From Alligator mississippiensis (lineage: Eukaryota > Chordata > Crocodylia > Alligatoridae): a stretch of DNA of 64,000 bases. Positions 47,101 through 58,754 of this stretch are shown in pieces; position 1 is the stretch's first letter, and the number at the start of each line of letters is the position of its first letter. The DNA lies in assembly GCF_030867095.1 (NCBI RefSeq), contig NC_081832.1, forward strand, positions 60,621,444 through 60,685,443. Reading direction: 5' to 3'. The notes beneath the pieces were generated by a model. That model made no database searches. It was not told where the DNA came from and saw nothing but the letters and a program-made list of their open reading frames with translations. Position numbers and translations under genes: made by a program.

Positions 47101-50100
47101 ACAAAGGAGATGAGTTTGGAGTTCTGATCTTCTCAGGTAATAGCTGATTTCTATAGCTCAAACCCTTCCACATTCTGGCTCACTGGCTACCACTATACAG
47201 GAGGAATGTAAGACTGCTATGACAGAGTGACACATTAAAGGACAGATGCATGCTAGAAGAGCTGAAGCAGGGTGGGCTAGAAGAGGACATGCCCTGGTCA
47301 AACTGGGTTAGACCCCAAGATGGGAATGGAAAAGGAGAATGCAGTGTGGGATTGAGACAGCTGTGCTGTGAGGGACCACAGGACTGACAAAGGCTAGAAA
47401 CCTGCAGGTCATTTGTCTGGGAGTACCTACACTACACCCCACAATACAGACCATCTCCACTGAAATACTGACCTCAGAAAAAAGAACCCTCCTTTCCTCT
47501 TCAAGGAGAGGAAATTACACTTCAGAACCAGATGCAAACATTGTTTGCTTGTTATTGATTAAAATTACAGCCCCCATAAAAGCCTGAGAGATGCTGTGAG
47601 TGAAGAGACCTGTTCATTATTACCCAAGGTCCCTTAAAGACTCATTAATCATTCAAGGCTGACTGCACAACTCCTAGTCATTTGGAAACCCAAAGGCTCA
47701 TGGGATAGCATAAAAAGGCTCATTAAGACCTAAAATTATTTAAAGGAGACTTCTGTTTCAAATGCTGTCAGAGAAGATAGCAAAAGCTGAATGCTTCACA
47801 GGGAGGAATTCAGCATGGGTTCTTGAGTGTCCACCTTAACTGAGTGTGATTGCCGCTGCCTAGCCAGATAGCCAGAATGAGTCTCTTCCGAAGAGACACG
47901 GGATTGCTGAGGGGCTGGGGTCAGATTCCACAGCATGACTGAGCTAGTTCCCTGGGATAGGCCAATAATGCTATAGGGTACACGGCACCTCCCTCCCTTT
48001 GCTGCCTTCACTGCACAGTACATCAAGCTCCATTTCAATACCTGGAAGAAGGTCACATGCAAAGTCTACCCAGACGTGCTCAGAGCCCAAGTGATTTATG
48101 TCCAGCCCATTTGCTCACTGGCACAGGGAGGTTCCCTTGTCTAGACTCAGTGTCACCACTGAGATCTGAGCTTGTGAGACATATGGCTGACATTCAGAGA
48201 CCTGCATGACATTACAGGATTCATTTTGACATCTTGCTGTGGGGCACAAAAGGGTCCTTATCCCCCGCCTGCAGCTGGGTATGCTGAGGCATAGACTTGT
48301 AGTAGAGGTGGATGTGAAAGGTGGCATCAGTTACTAATAGATGATATGGTGTAACAGGGGTAAATGTAGCCAATAAAGAGGGAGTAGAGGGGAACTGCAG
48401 CACGAAATACAACCCCTGGGATGGATGTTAAGAAGATGTAAGTTAAGGTATCCTCTGGTTCTCTGAGGAGTCTGCGTAACAGGCTCCAGAGATGATGGAT
48501 CCCCCTCCTTGCAAGACAGTGAACTAGGTAATGTATGGTCCTATGCTGGCTGCAACCTTTCCCTCCAACTCAGCCATGGTGAAGGGAAGGTACCCAGGAA
48601 TGAGTCAGCCAGCCTGCAGTCCTCTCAGCTCCATTTCCCATTCAGACACCAGGACCCAGAAACATTACAAGAATGGTTTAAAATTGGCCATGGTGTCTGA
48701 ACACCACTCCAGCATTACCTAAAAATCCCAACATTTTTCTTCTCGGGTAGGGGTTTTTCTCTTTGCCTTCTGTGCCCTTAGGTTGCTCTTGGGTTATACT
48801 TCCTGGCTTTCTTCTGAAAGTGCAAAGGCTAGAAACCTGTTTTTGTTAAATCACTAGAAATCAAGATTCTCACAGAATCCCGTGACTCTAGAAATGGGGG
48901 CATAAAGAAAAACACCAGAAAGTACAAGGCTGCCAACACCAGAACTGTGCACAAGACACTCCCTCCCACTTGGGGATTTAGTAGGCTGACCATGCAGACA
49001 GCCTCCGATGGTCATACCTATCGCAAGGGAATATTAACCACGGTCCTGCTGGGAACTGCTGTCATCTCAAAGCACTCAAATTGTGGCAGGCCACAATTGG
49101 TACCTGAATGAGGAAATCCAGCTGTAGATGGACAGGGGCTTCTCCAAGGCTACCAAGTCAGGAGGGTGGATCTGGCAGTCCAGCCCCAGCCCTAGTCACT
49201 GTGTTTGTCTCATCCCAGCTAGTCCTTGATTTGCCTTCTGCACTAGCAGTGCAACCTGAATAATGGTAGGAGATCATTAACCACTTCACCACTGCCTGGT
49301 GTGTTCTAGTGCAGGTCAGCCTGAGGCATCCAAACAACTGAAATCCCCTTCCATGATCGGTGCTGTCCTGTTCATGCCGGGTAGGTGGGGCCCAAATGCC
49401 TTCCTGGAGATGCCTCCCCCTCCTTCGTGCTTTGCACATGCAGCTTGCTAGGGTGACAGAAAGAATGGGAGCACAGAAAAAGGAGCCACTGGGATCCTTC
49501 TGTGGTTTTGTGGTACTTGCACCAAATCCCCATGGAAGGGAGGGAGGGATCTGTCAAAGGATCAGACCCAGAGTTCAGCACAGTTTGGCCTACTGAATCC
49601 CTGTTAAAAGAACCATGTAGCACTGCTCAGATACCTTCGGCTCTCTCATATCATTTACATACACTGCTGCTGCACCTTTAGCTTTTCCCTGACTCCTCTG
49701 GGTGCCTGCAGCCTTCTAGCTGGCTCACTCCACCCTCCCAAGAGGGTGGCTAGCAGGATGCTTGGCTCAGACCCTGGTATTGCTCCTTGCAGGCTGAGCA
49801 CCACAGCTCCTTTCCTCTACTAGCACATGACTAGCAGCCGTGTTGGATTTGTTGCCACGGCAACAGACAGGGTGGGTGGGCAGGCTCTGGAGCACTTTAG
49901 GTGAATGTATTGGGGGAAAGCATCTGAGAAATGTGCCAGTGTCATAGTGTCACCAGGAGGGCAGGTGCTGTAATTGATGGTTACAATGGTTACAATACAC
50001 CACTGCAGCTGAGTTGCATCAGTGTGGTACCTGGGAGAGGAGATGTTCCCTAATTAATGCCAGCAAGGAACCTAGTTTGCAGAGACTGGGAAAGGTGGAT

Positions 50101-51001
50101 TCCCTTGAGGATAGCACTGAATTCCAGCCCAGGTTCAGGGCAATGTGCTTTACAGACAAATACTATGCTGCTTCTGTCCGTCTGTTCATCCAACTACCCG
50201 TCCATCTATCTGCAGAGCTCAGACAGTACAGGCATGGCTATGACGCTATTGAAGAGCAGCTGTAACACCCCCTGCCTGCACATGCCTGCAGACAACAGCC
50301 ATCTGGAAGGAAAAAAACAGGGGAACCTTCCCAGTCCCACCACTTGGGCTAACACAGTAACTCTCTCAGCTCTGAGTAGCAAGCTCCTACCTGCTAGATG
50401 GGCACATGATCAAGCATGCTGAAACCTCTGGACCCATCAGCAGTGCCAGGTTACCCACCCAGCCTCTATCACCTCAGCCACTTATACTGCCGTCCCAGTG
50501 ATGCTGCTACTTCTGGTCCCATGACAGCTAGGGGAAGGAAGGGACTCCAATTCCAGATGACAGTGTTTCTCTTCCCAACCACTTCCTGTTCAGTCTGTCT
50601 TTTTAGTACTTTGGATGCTAAGCTCAGGCATATCTAGAGCCCTGTTTTATAAGTAAGGAAACTGCAGGAAGAAAAAGCCCATTACCACCCCACCGCTGCA
50701 GTGACTTGGACTAGGATCCAAGAGCCCAGTGCCCCAGGGCCCTGCAATGGACCTAATCACATAGCATGTCTGTCATTTGTGTCACCCACACCTGTGACTG
50801 GTGGACCTAAAGATTGCGCAGGCTGGGATTTAGGGAAAAGCCAATGGAAGTGGGCCAGGCCAGAGCTTCAGCCTAAGCCAGGGCTTCCTGGGGTGGTCTT
50901 GACAGCAAGTGATTGGCTTCCTCTGTGGTGGGTGAGATTCACTCACCCTGTTCCTCAGTCACTTGAAGGAAGTGAGCAGCCCCCTAGCTGCTTTGACTCA
51001 C
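44102..51001. other. Largest ABLIM3 intron in the window
   Basis: About 6.9 kb between the two LIM4 exons. The reptile stock phrase 'attgacttcagtgggaattggatc' occurs near 46196. The segment 45130-45480 is repeat-poor and AT-rich in places and is a possible conserved non-coding element (inference). Nothing else is supported. Confidence 0.45.
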
Positions 51002-51095
51002 CTCCAGGACCCTGCCGCTGATGTACCGGTCGCAAGTCTCGCACTTAATGCCGAACTGGGCATGGTAGTCAGATTCACAGTACGGAACGCCATCC
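51002..51095 (-). CDS. ABLIM3: ABLIM3 exon: end of LIM3 and start of LIM4
   Basis: Residues 192-223, 94 nt. After acceptor CCACAG the first base completes the Lys codon, followed by DGVPYCESDYHAQFG. C198 and D201 close LIM3. LIM4 begins with C210 and C213 in KCETCDRYISGRVLE. It ends in phase 0 before donor GTGAGT. Confidence 0.97.
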
Positions 51096-52273
51096 CTGTG
51101 GGGAGGAGAGGGAGACAGAGCCCATGAGAGGGTAGAAGGAAGAAAGGAAGGAGACAACCAAGACACAAAACATTGTAGCCAAGACACACACCCTCCCCAG
51201 CCTGTGCATGCTACTGGCTTTCCAGTGCATTTCTGCTGAGATGCTGCCCTCATTAAACTGACTAGCCCACCGCGATGTTTGCAAAGCGGTTCCCCTGCTG
51301 AAAGGGAGAGAATGAGTGACCCATGGAAAGCGGGTGGCAAGCCAAGAGGGCATCTTCTCCGTTGCTCACTTAGCTTTTCCACCCCCGTCCCTGTTTCCCA
51401 ACTTTTCCCTTAGGGTCTTCTCATGCTCTTCCAGACCCTTCCCGCCACGGCCCTGTCCTCCAGTCTTGCTCCTTCAGGCTCTTTTTGCCTGGCTGACTCC
51501 TTTTCTTCAGGCTCCTCAGCATTGTTCACTCTGCACAGGGGCAGGGCAAGGACTCCATGACAGGCTTCAACTTCATGCCTCAGTGCTCCCCACTCTGCTC
51601 CAGCAGCAAGGGAGCAGCTCTGAGAGAAGGACACATTTTCCTGAAGGGCAAGTGCCCGATTCCTCCACCCCAGGAGCCAGGCCAGGGCCCTACCCACAGG
51701 AGGGGACTCATGGATTCATTGCTCACAGACTCCCTGTCTGAGGGCCCCATACTGACTTGCTGTCTCCGACCTGCCATAACTACATAGCTCACAGCCAGGT
51801 TTTGGGCTGCTGGCCCTTGATCGGCTTCAGAGCAAGAGGCAGAGCAGGGCTGGGCCAGGCCAGGCCCTGGGGACAGCTGAAGCCCGAGTACTGGGGCAGA
51901 AGGAGTGAACTGAGGACACAACAGAGTTGCTCTTGCCTGCTAATGTGACTGAATCTGCCTGTAGTGCCCTAGGGGGACTGTGGAAGCCGACGGCAGGCGG
52001 GAGTGTTCATGAGCCAAGGCCTGAGTCAGAAACCCTGCAGCCAGCTGGCATGCCGAGAAAAAAACCCTTTCCCTGCCACTTGCTCTGGGCCTCAGAGTTA
52101 GATATACAGTTGGTGGTTCACACTAAACAAGCCCGTGGCTGTCAGACCTACAGCATTACAGCCATGTGCCCAGTACCACAACTCCTGAGGGGAGAGGGCA
52201 AAGGTCCAGTTCGCCTGGTGCAGCACAGGCCATGCAAGCTACCGGAGAATCTTCTCCATATGTGGCAATTCCA

Positions 52274-52607
52274 GGGTGCCTATACACGTACATCGAGGCT
52301 GCTCCGTCTTGCTGTAATTACAGTGCATCGGAGCAGACTCGATTAATCGTGGTAATTACCACCCTCCAGCAGACTCCAGAGTCTTGGGTATCAGCGTCCC
52401 CATGCTGAAACATGGTGGTGGAGGCACTTTAACTAAAGCTCTTTGAATGCGCTTTAGTTAAAGTGTCCCCAACACCATTTTTCAGCACGGGGACACTGAT
52501 ATGCATGATACTCCGGATGCTTTAATTAGAGCAGCTGCAGAGCCACTCTAATTAAAGCACCCCACCCCCTTGCCTCCTGAAGCCCAAAGCACATGTATAA
52601 ACAACCC
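52274..52607. mobile_element. Palindromic non-autonomous DNA-transposon-like element
   Basis: Terminal segments GGTGCCTATACACGTAC and the reverse complement of GCACATGTATAAACAACC are similar. Inside are two perfect stem pairs: CACTTTAACTAAAGC (52425-52439) with its complement at 52451-52465, and TGCTTTAATTAGAG (52518-52531) with its complement at 52546-52559. No coding capacity. Family unknown to me. Confidence 0.65.
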
Positions 52608-53063
52608 CAAAGCCTAGGACACCTGCCTGGCTGGGGCTGACATTTCATCCAGAAGGAGCATCTATGACACGTATTCACCAGCCAGCAGTGGTTCCTCCAG
52701 CGGGGAGCAAGTGGGGGGGAGCGCTGTCACAATCTGCTTCACAGGCATGGCTAGATCCTCCTCAGGTCTCCTGAGAGATGCATCTAGCACGCCCTGCCTG
52801 AATCCCTCCAGCCAGCTGTGGTATAGAAATAGGTGACCAGCTGGTTCACTCCCAGAATCCACCTCTGGAACAGGGGCATCTGTATTACATCTGTGTCTGT
52901 GGTACCCACCCATTGGCCTTCGTGCACCAGGCAACACAGCTCACAAGTCCCAAGTCCTACAGCAATAGTTTTTGCCCTTCCCAGCTTTGCTCTGCCTCAC
53001 TCCCTTCCCAGCAAGCGGCTGTGATTCTTGGAGGAACAAAGGGTAGAGGGACACAGTGCTCAC

Positions 53064-53190
53064 TTGCTGATGTACTCTCCGGTCAGAATGATCCCGCAGG
53101 TTTGGCACTTGAAGCAGCTGACGTGCCACTGCTTCTCCAGGGCCAGGAGTGATTGGCCTTGCTTGATCTCCTCTTTGCAGCCCGCACAAT
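53064..53190 (-). CDS. ABLIM3: ABLIM3 exon: LIM3 core
   Basis: Residues 150-192, 127 nt. It follows the acceptor CTCCAG. The first six LIM3 ligands are C151, C154, H172, C175, C178 and C181, with the conserved WHVSCFKCQTC block. It ends GEYIS plus two bases of a Lys codon before donor GTGAGC. The remaining two LIM3 ligands lie in the next exon, so each LIM domain of this gene is interrupted by an intron. Confidence 0.97.
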
Positions 53191-53954
53191 CTGGAGAGAC
53201 AAGGGACAGGAGAGAGCATGAAACCACCACAGCTTCCAAGGCAAGGGCTCAGCAACCTGAAGGACCTGGAAAACTCAGGAGAAAATCCCAAGGGTTAGCA
53301 AACTTCATGGCCTCCCAGGGAGGCCCCACTGCCACTTCTTTCTGCCTACAGTAAGACCTGGGACACTGTGCTCTAAGAATTAAAAACTCCACCCACACTG
53401 GGGCAAATAGTGGGGCAGTGTCTCGACTTGCCTAAAATTTCAGGGAAATGTACACGGGATTCCTAGCCTGCCACTTTGGCAGGGGGCTGTGCTTTCTTAT
53501 GAACACCCCAGCCAGTCCTTATAAGCCCCATAGCCCCTAGGTAGCAAACAAATCAAATAAGCCAACATAACAAAGTCCTTGTGCCCTGTCCCAGGCACTC
53601 TAGAGGGGCACTCTGGCTTTTGGCTTCCTGCACAGCACCTGGGTTTGTCTTTTAGCAAGTAGCTGCAGGCACTGCTTGCTTCCTCCTCTCAGACTATCCT
53701 TTCACAGGCTTCTCTCTCAGCCCTCTCTTGTAGGGTTTTTAAATGCCTAATGAGACAATACCTCATTATTAGAAGGCCCACAGCTGAATGTCTTTCCCAG
53801 GACTGACTGCCCCTTCTTAGGGGGACAGACAACCCAGTTACAGGGAGGTAAAGGAGAGTCCCATGGGCATAGAGAGGATCAGAGACACATGACATACCCA
53901 CCCCTCCAGACACTGTGTATAGGATAACGTGGAGATGTGCGCACACTCCAGGAC

Positions 53955-53992
<38 letters not shown>

Positions 53993-56900
53993 TACACACC
54001 CACCCCTTCAAACAATTCCATGCGGGTGCAAGAAGGGACGCCTCAGCTGAATTATCCATTTACCCCAACACATTCTGCATTTTCCTTCCAGTGGGAATAT
54101 GTTTCATCAGCATATTCCCTAATTAGTCCCTGTATTTTGCCTTCCACAGCCTGAGTTGAGATAGAGCTGGGCTTCTCCTCCTTGGAGAGCAGGGTGGCTG
54201 GGCCAGGGATGCAGGGTGCAGACCACATGTGTGCACAATGCATGGGGACTACACCATGATCCTACAGCACAGAGCAGCAGATGCCCAAGCCTGGCCCAAG
54301 ACAGAGGGATCACTAGGTGAGTGCTCCAGAAGGGGTATCACAGACATCTTGAACCTGTTACCAGCACCAGTTCAGCGCCACCAGTAGAAAACCCAGTGCT
54401 GAGCAGGGTTTACTCACTGGGTCATGACCTGTAAGCAGGAGGCCCAGAGATTAAAATGACAGCAGTTTTTGACCCATGTCTGAGTCCCCACACATGGCTC
54501 CCACTAGGAGTGGGGGCTAGTGCGAAACATCGGGCAGCACCAGACTCCCTTCCTTTCCTGCTTTCCCTGGCTCCCACGGAGGCTGGCAGCAGGAAGTACC
54601 TGGGTCTGAGAGCCCTGACCTTGACTCCTCTCCGCTGTTCTCTCTCCGGTCCAACAGCCCACCAAGGATTATCTAGGTTTTTCAGGGCAGCTGTCATAGG
54701 GGACAAAGGGCTGTTTTTAACCCCTTCACTGCCATTCTCCAAAGGGATTTCATTCCTCTCCCTTGCACTGAATGCCAGGCAGTAGCTCATGGCAGCGCTG
54801 ACGGTGTGCTTCACTCGGCTCACCTCAGGGCTTCACGGCTGCATTTCACCCCCCCGTGTATCCAGTCCACTGGTACTGTTGAAAGGGTAACTGGACCTGG
54901 TACACAAAGTGGCAGCAAAGCAGATTAGTTAAGCCCTGCTAGCCAGGACTTGCTCCCTGCTGAGCTCTGGCATCTCCCCCCATACATTTGGTGACCACTG
55001 CTCACCTGCTTTCCAGGGAAATGAGGGAGCCTCTCAGCAGCAGCCAGTGGCCTTGCTTTCAGGGTATCTTTGCTCTTGAGCTATTGAGCCAACTACTTCC
55101 ACGATGTTTCCCTCACTTCTGCCCTGCAGCCTGGGTGATGACCATGGCTTGGGACCGGAGCAAGGGCAGATGTCACCCTAGCCCAGGCACATCCTGGATA
55201 CTGTCTGCAGCTGGCTATGAATAATTCATGGTGCCTGTGGGTAACCTCAGCTTTGCAGCCTGGAGAAAGCGTATCTGGGAGTGGATGCCAGAGGAGGATG
55301 TGGTCACCTGACTAGGACGGGATGGAGAAATCAGAGGGAGGGGGAAAAGATAACACTCGTGGATTCCCTTTCCTTTCCCATAGCCAAAAGTGGCCTAATG
55401 GACACCAGGGAACAGCGACTCAGTGCTCGGCACTCCCTTGCTCTGGCTCTGATACATCTGGCCTGGCTGCTTCCAGTGCTAGCCTCTGCTGCCTATCATA
55501 TCTGAATCCAGCACACATGTCCCAGCTGAAGCATGGCTTTTGCTGGCCTCTCCTGCCTGTGCCAAAGAGAATGTAATATAGTGGGATACCACCATTAGGA
55601 CTGTGTGTCAGGGTCACATATTTAGATCAGTGGTCCCGCTAGGCTAGCACACGCTCTGTGACAACAGCCAATACCAGACGCCTCAGGAAAACCCCTGAGA
55701 TGCACCGTTATTGGAAAACCTGCCTAGAGGGAATGTTTCTTCATAAACCCATTAGCTAGTGGCTGGCTTCTTTGCTGAAGCAGGAGAATTTTGTTTTAAA
55801 ATCCTAACCCATGTAACTCAGGCCTCTCCAGTGACAGTACCAGGGTAGTGAAGAAGGGACAACAGCAGACACCTGACAGAGAAGGGGGAGGTTTAGCAGA
55901 CGAGGCTGGTTCTATTAAAGTTACAAGATTCAAACAATAAATGGGATTTTGCTTTCCCCTGCTCTTCCTCCTCTTCCACCTGAGAGGTCACTGAACCTTG
56001 CTGAGTGATGCTTGTGATATGGATCAGACCCATGCTGGGAAAGCCCATGGTTCAGGGCCCCAGACCATGACCAGAGGCATCAGGTGTGGAAGCAAAAATG
56101 GCAAGTGCTGGCCCCCTTCACATGATGATAACAGGTGGGCCAAAGCTTTGGACTCTGCCTGTTCCTACTAAACCAATACTGGGACTTTCATGTGATTACC
56201 ACAAAGTTTTGGACACACATCCAGTAGCATGACTAGAGTTTGACTACTGGGTCATCAGCCCTAGGCACCAATTTGAGTGGGCACAAGAAAAGCAGTCCAG
56301 AGCACAGCAACTGCTACTCCCCTGCTGAATTCTGACTGGAGAAAGAAAAAAACCTGATGAAAGCATCATTTTCCATAGAAGGTTCTTCTAAGCAGACAAA
56401 TCCACCCCCTTTGGTGTGGTCTCCTACTGCTGTCCATGGCAAATGTGCTTGCAGGCTCTGGCACTAATGCTGTCAGGACTTCTCCTTTTACTACCTTTCC
56501 TGGCACTTCCTAGCATGGCCAGCCTGGCATCTGACTGGCATAGCCATGATGTGCCAGCCCTTCTTTTGAGCACCTGCTGAACAGCAGAGTATTTGGAGTG
56601 GGTACGTCTCACTGCCATGGTCCAAGTCATGCGGGGTTTATCCTGGTCTCAGCAGTGACCCTTTCCGGTGCTGCAGGGCAGGCAGAGCCACCACTGAGAT
56701 GGCATGTGCCCCGACCACTCAGCAGCTGGGTCCTGCTGACATGACAGGCGCTTGGTCACCGAGGTATGGCATGGCTCCCAATTCCTTCAGCCTTCTGCCA
56801 TCTGCATGAGAGTTATGCTGACACAGTTCTCCCCAAAGACTTGGATCGCAACAGACACTGTTCAGGTGGGCGCCAACAAAGCATAGGCTGGTTATTAACT

Positions 56901-57131
56901 CACCGCAACTTCCTTCCTGCTCCCTTAGGATGGGCTCCTACTAACAGCAGCACGAAGCTCAAGGATTACTAGAGCTAAGCATCAGACATTAGGCTGGTTT
57001 CAGCTAAGATGCAACCAGCCAGGAAAATCTTTACATTACAGGCAGACTCCAGGGACAATGGGCACATCTCTACCGCTCCTGCGGCTTCATAACGGCGCCA
57101 CTGGAAAGCACGGCCCTGCCCGGCTGAGCCA
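53191..57131. other. ABLIM3 intron (LIM2-LIM3), first part
   Basis: Apart from the compound microsatellite, no exon, RNA gene or clear transposon was recognised. Confidence 0.45.
53956..54004. repeat. (CT)n(CA)n compound microsatellite
   Basis: About 10 CT units followed by about 9 CA units, then TACACACCCACC. Confidence 0.9.
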
Positions 57132-57242
57132 AATCCAGAAATGAGGCAGTGAGGCTGCCCTGAGGGCCCCCTTCACGCTCTGTGTCTCCAGCAGACTCAA
57201 GAACTGTGCTCTCAGGGTGACTGCCGCCTCATTTCTGGGTTT
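57132..57242. repeat. Imperfect inverted repeat in ABLIM3 intron
   Basis: Arm 57132-57167 (CCAGAAATGAGGCAG...CTGCCCTGAGGGC) pairs with arm 57208-57242 (GCTCTCAGGGTGACTGCCGC...). The outer 16 bp of stem, around CCAGAAATGAGGC, is nearly perfect, and the loop is about 40 nt. It lies in a locally GC-rich patch. It does not match any repeat end seen elsewhere in the window. Confidence 0.65.
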
Positions 57243-58641
57243 GGTGCTCATTGAGTAGGAGCAGGTGAAGAGAGCGCATTTCTTGGCAATGTCTCAGGAG
57301 AGCTGCGGAAGCAGCTCGGACAAGCCAAAAGAGAGAGAGGCAAGAGCTTTCAGAGCCAAAGTGCAGCACCATGGACACAAAACAGACTGAGACAGAAAAG
57401 GGGGGGGCAAGAGGCAAAAGGAAGAAAGTTACAAATAAAACAAACACCAAGAAGGCCTGAAGTTAGAGCCCAAGTCCATGAAAGCCAGTGGAGCCATTCC
57501 ACTGCCCTCTGGAAGCTTTGGACCAGGCCTTGTATAACGAGCAAACCAGGGGTGGCTTTTCAAGACCAGCTCTCATAGCCTGGCACAGGAAATAAATAAA
57601 CACCTGTGCAAGTTGGTGCTTGCTGCTGTGGGATGGAGCTCAAGTATAGAGGGAGAGAACCTGGAGCTCAGTTCAATTCCTATGAACTGAACTTGAAGAA
57701 AGCAAGTAAGCAAGCAGCTTTCTTTGATGGCCTCCCTCTTTTCTTGAGCAGCCAGAAGCACTGGGTACTAGGGCAGGCACTTCCTTGTTGCTTATTACAA
57801 GTGAGCTGAGCCCTCTTCTGATGCTGCTGAGCCGTGCTCCCATTTTTCGACTTTCCTAAATGAGACTGTCCCTGGACCACCTGCATCAGGCCTGGCAAAG
57901 CCCAGCATCCACAGTGGGACCATGCCACTCTGCCCTGCCACTCTTTACTGCCAGAAAAGGGTTTGGGTGCTGTCCCAGCAGTCCTGTGTTGCCTTCAAAC
58001 CTTTCCTGAGACAGTTTTGGGCTGCAGCAGGCTCAGTAGGAAAGCTCTCCATGTTCATTAATAAATGAGGGAATTTCAGACATAAGCGACAACCTGCAAA
58101 GCCACAGGAAAATGACTGGTGGAGCTGAGACTGCCTCCCTTACTAGCCCACAAATTGACTAGAAACACTTGCATCTCTCACATTATGCTGCATCCTGATG
58201 CAGGAGCATTTCCTATGATCACCCCAGGGAGAAATCTGGTGTGAGACACACGTGTAGCACCAGAGGAGCAACGCATGAGACTGGCTGTTCACTAGGGCAG
58301 ATGTCTGTGTTCCAGTGCTGCCTCTGGCTGCTTCTGTGGCTAGGAAAGCATGGGTTTGTAACCGCGTTAGGGAGCACATTTCTCCCAGCCAAGAAGTACA
58401 TTTAAGGAAACATCAGGGAGCAAACATAGATCATGCTGTCTACAGTACAATCGGATCCAGATCCAGCCGGCTCTGCCTGCTACTGCTGGGTCTTGTACAG
58501 GCACAGTCCACACCACCCACAATCACTTAGCATGGAGCAGTGGCCACTGCAGTCACCTGAAAACACCATCTGCAAAGTCATCATTCATTAACCCTTTGTA
58601 GCCATTGCACAAGACAGTGAGATCAAATCTGTCTGACTTAC

Positions 58642-58754
58642 GGCTTGGCCCATGAATCTTGATGGGCTTGGTGCTGATCAGTGAATGGGAACAGTTTTGG
58701 CAGACACAATCTTTCCCACTGAACGTCACTTTGTCTCCAATGGGGAACGGCTTC
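58642..58754 (-). CDS. ABLIM3: ABLIM3 exon: second part of LIM2
   Basis: Residues 112-150, 113 nt. The acceptor CTGCAG is followed by G, completing the Arg codon, then KPFPIGDKVTFSGKDC. The final LIM2 zinc ligands are C130 and C133. The exon continues into the short LIM2-LIM3 spacer (KPIKIHGPS) and ends one base into a His codon before donor GTAAGT. Confidence 0.97.
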
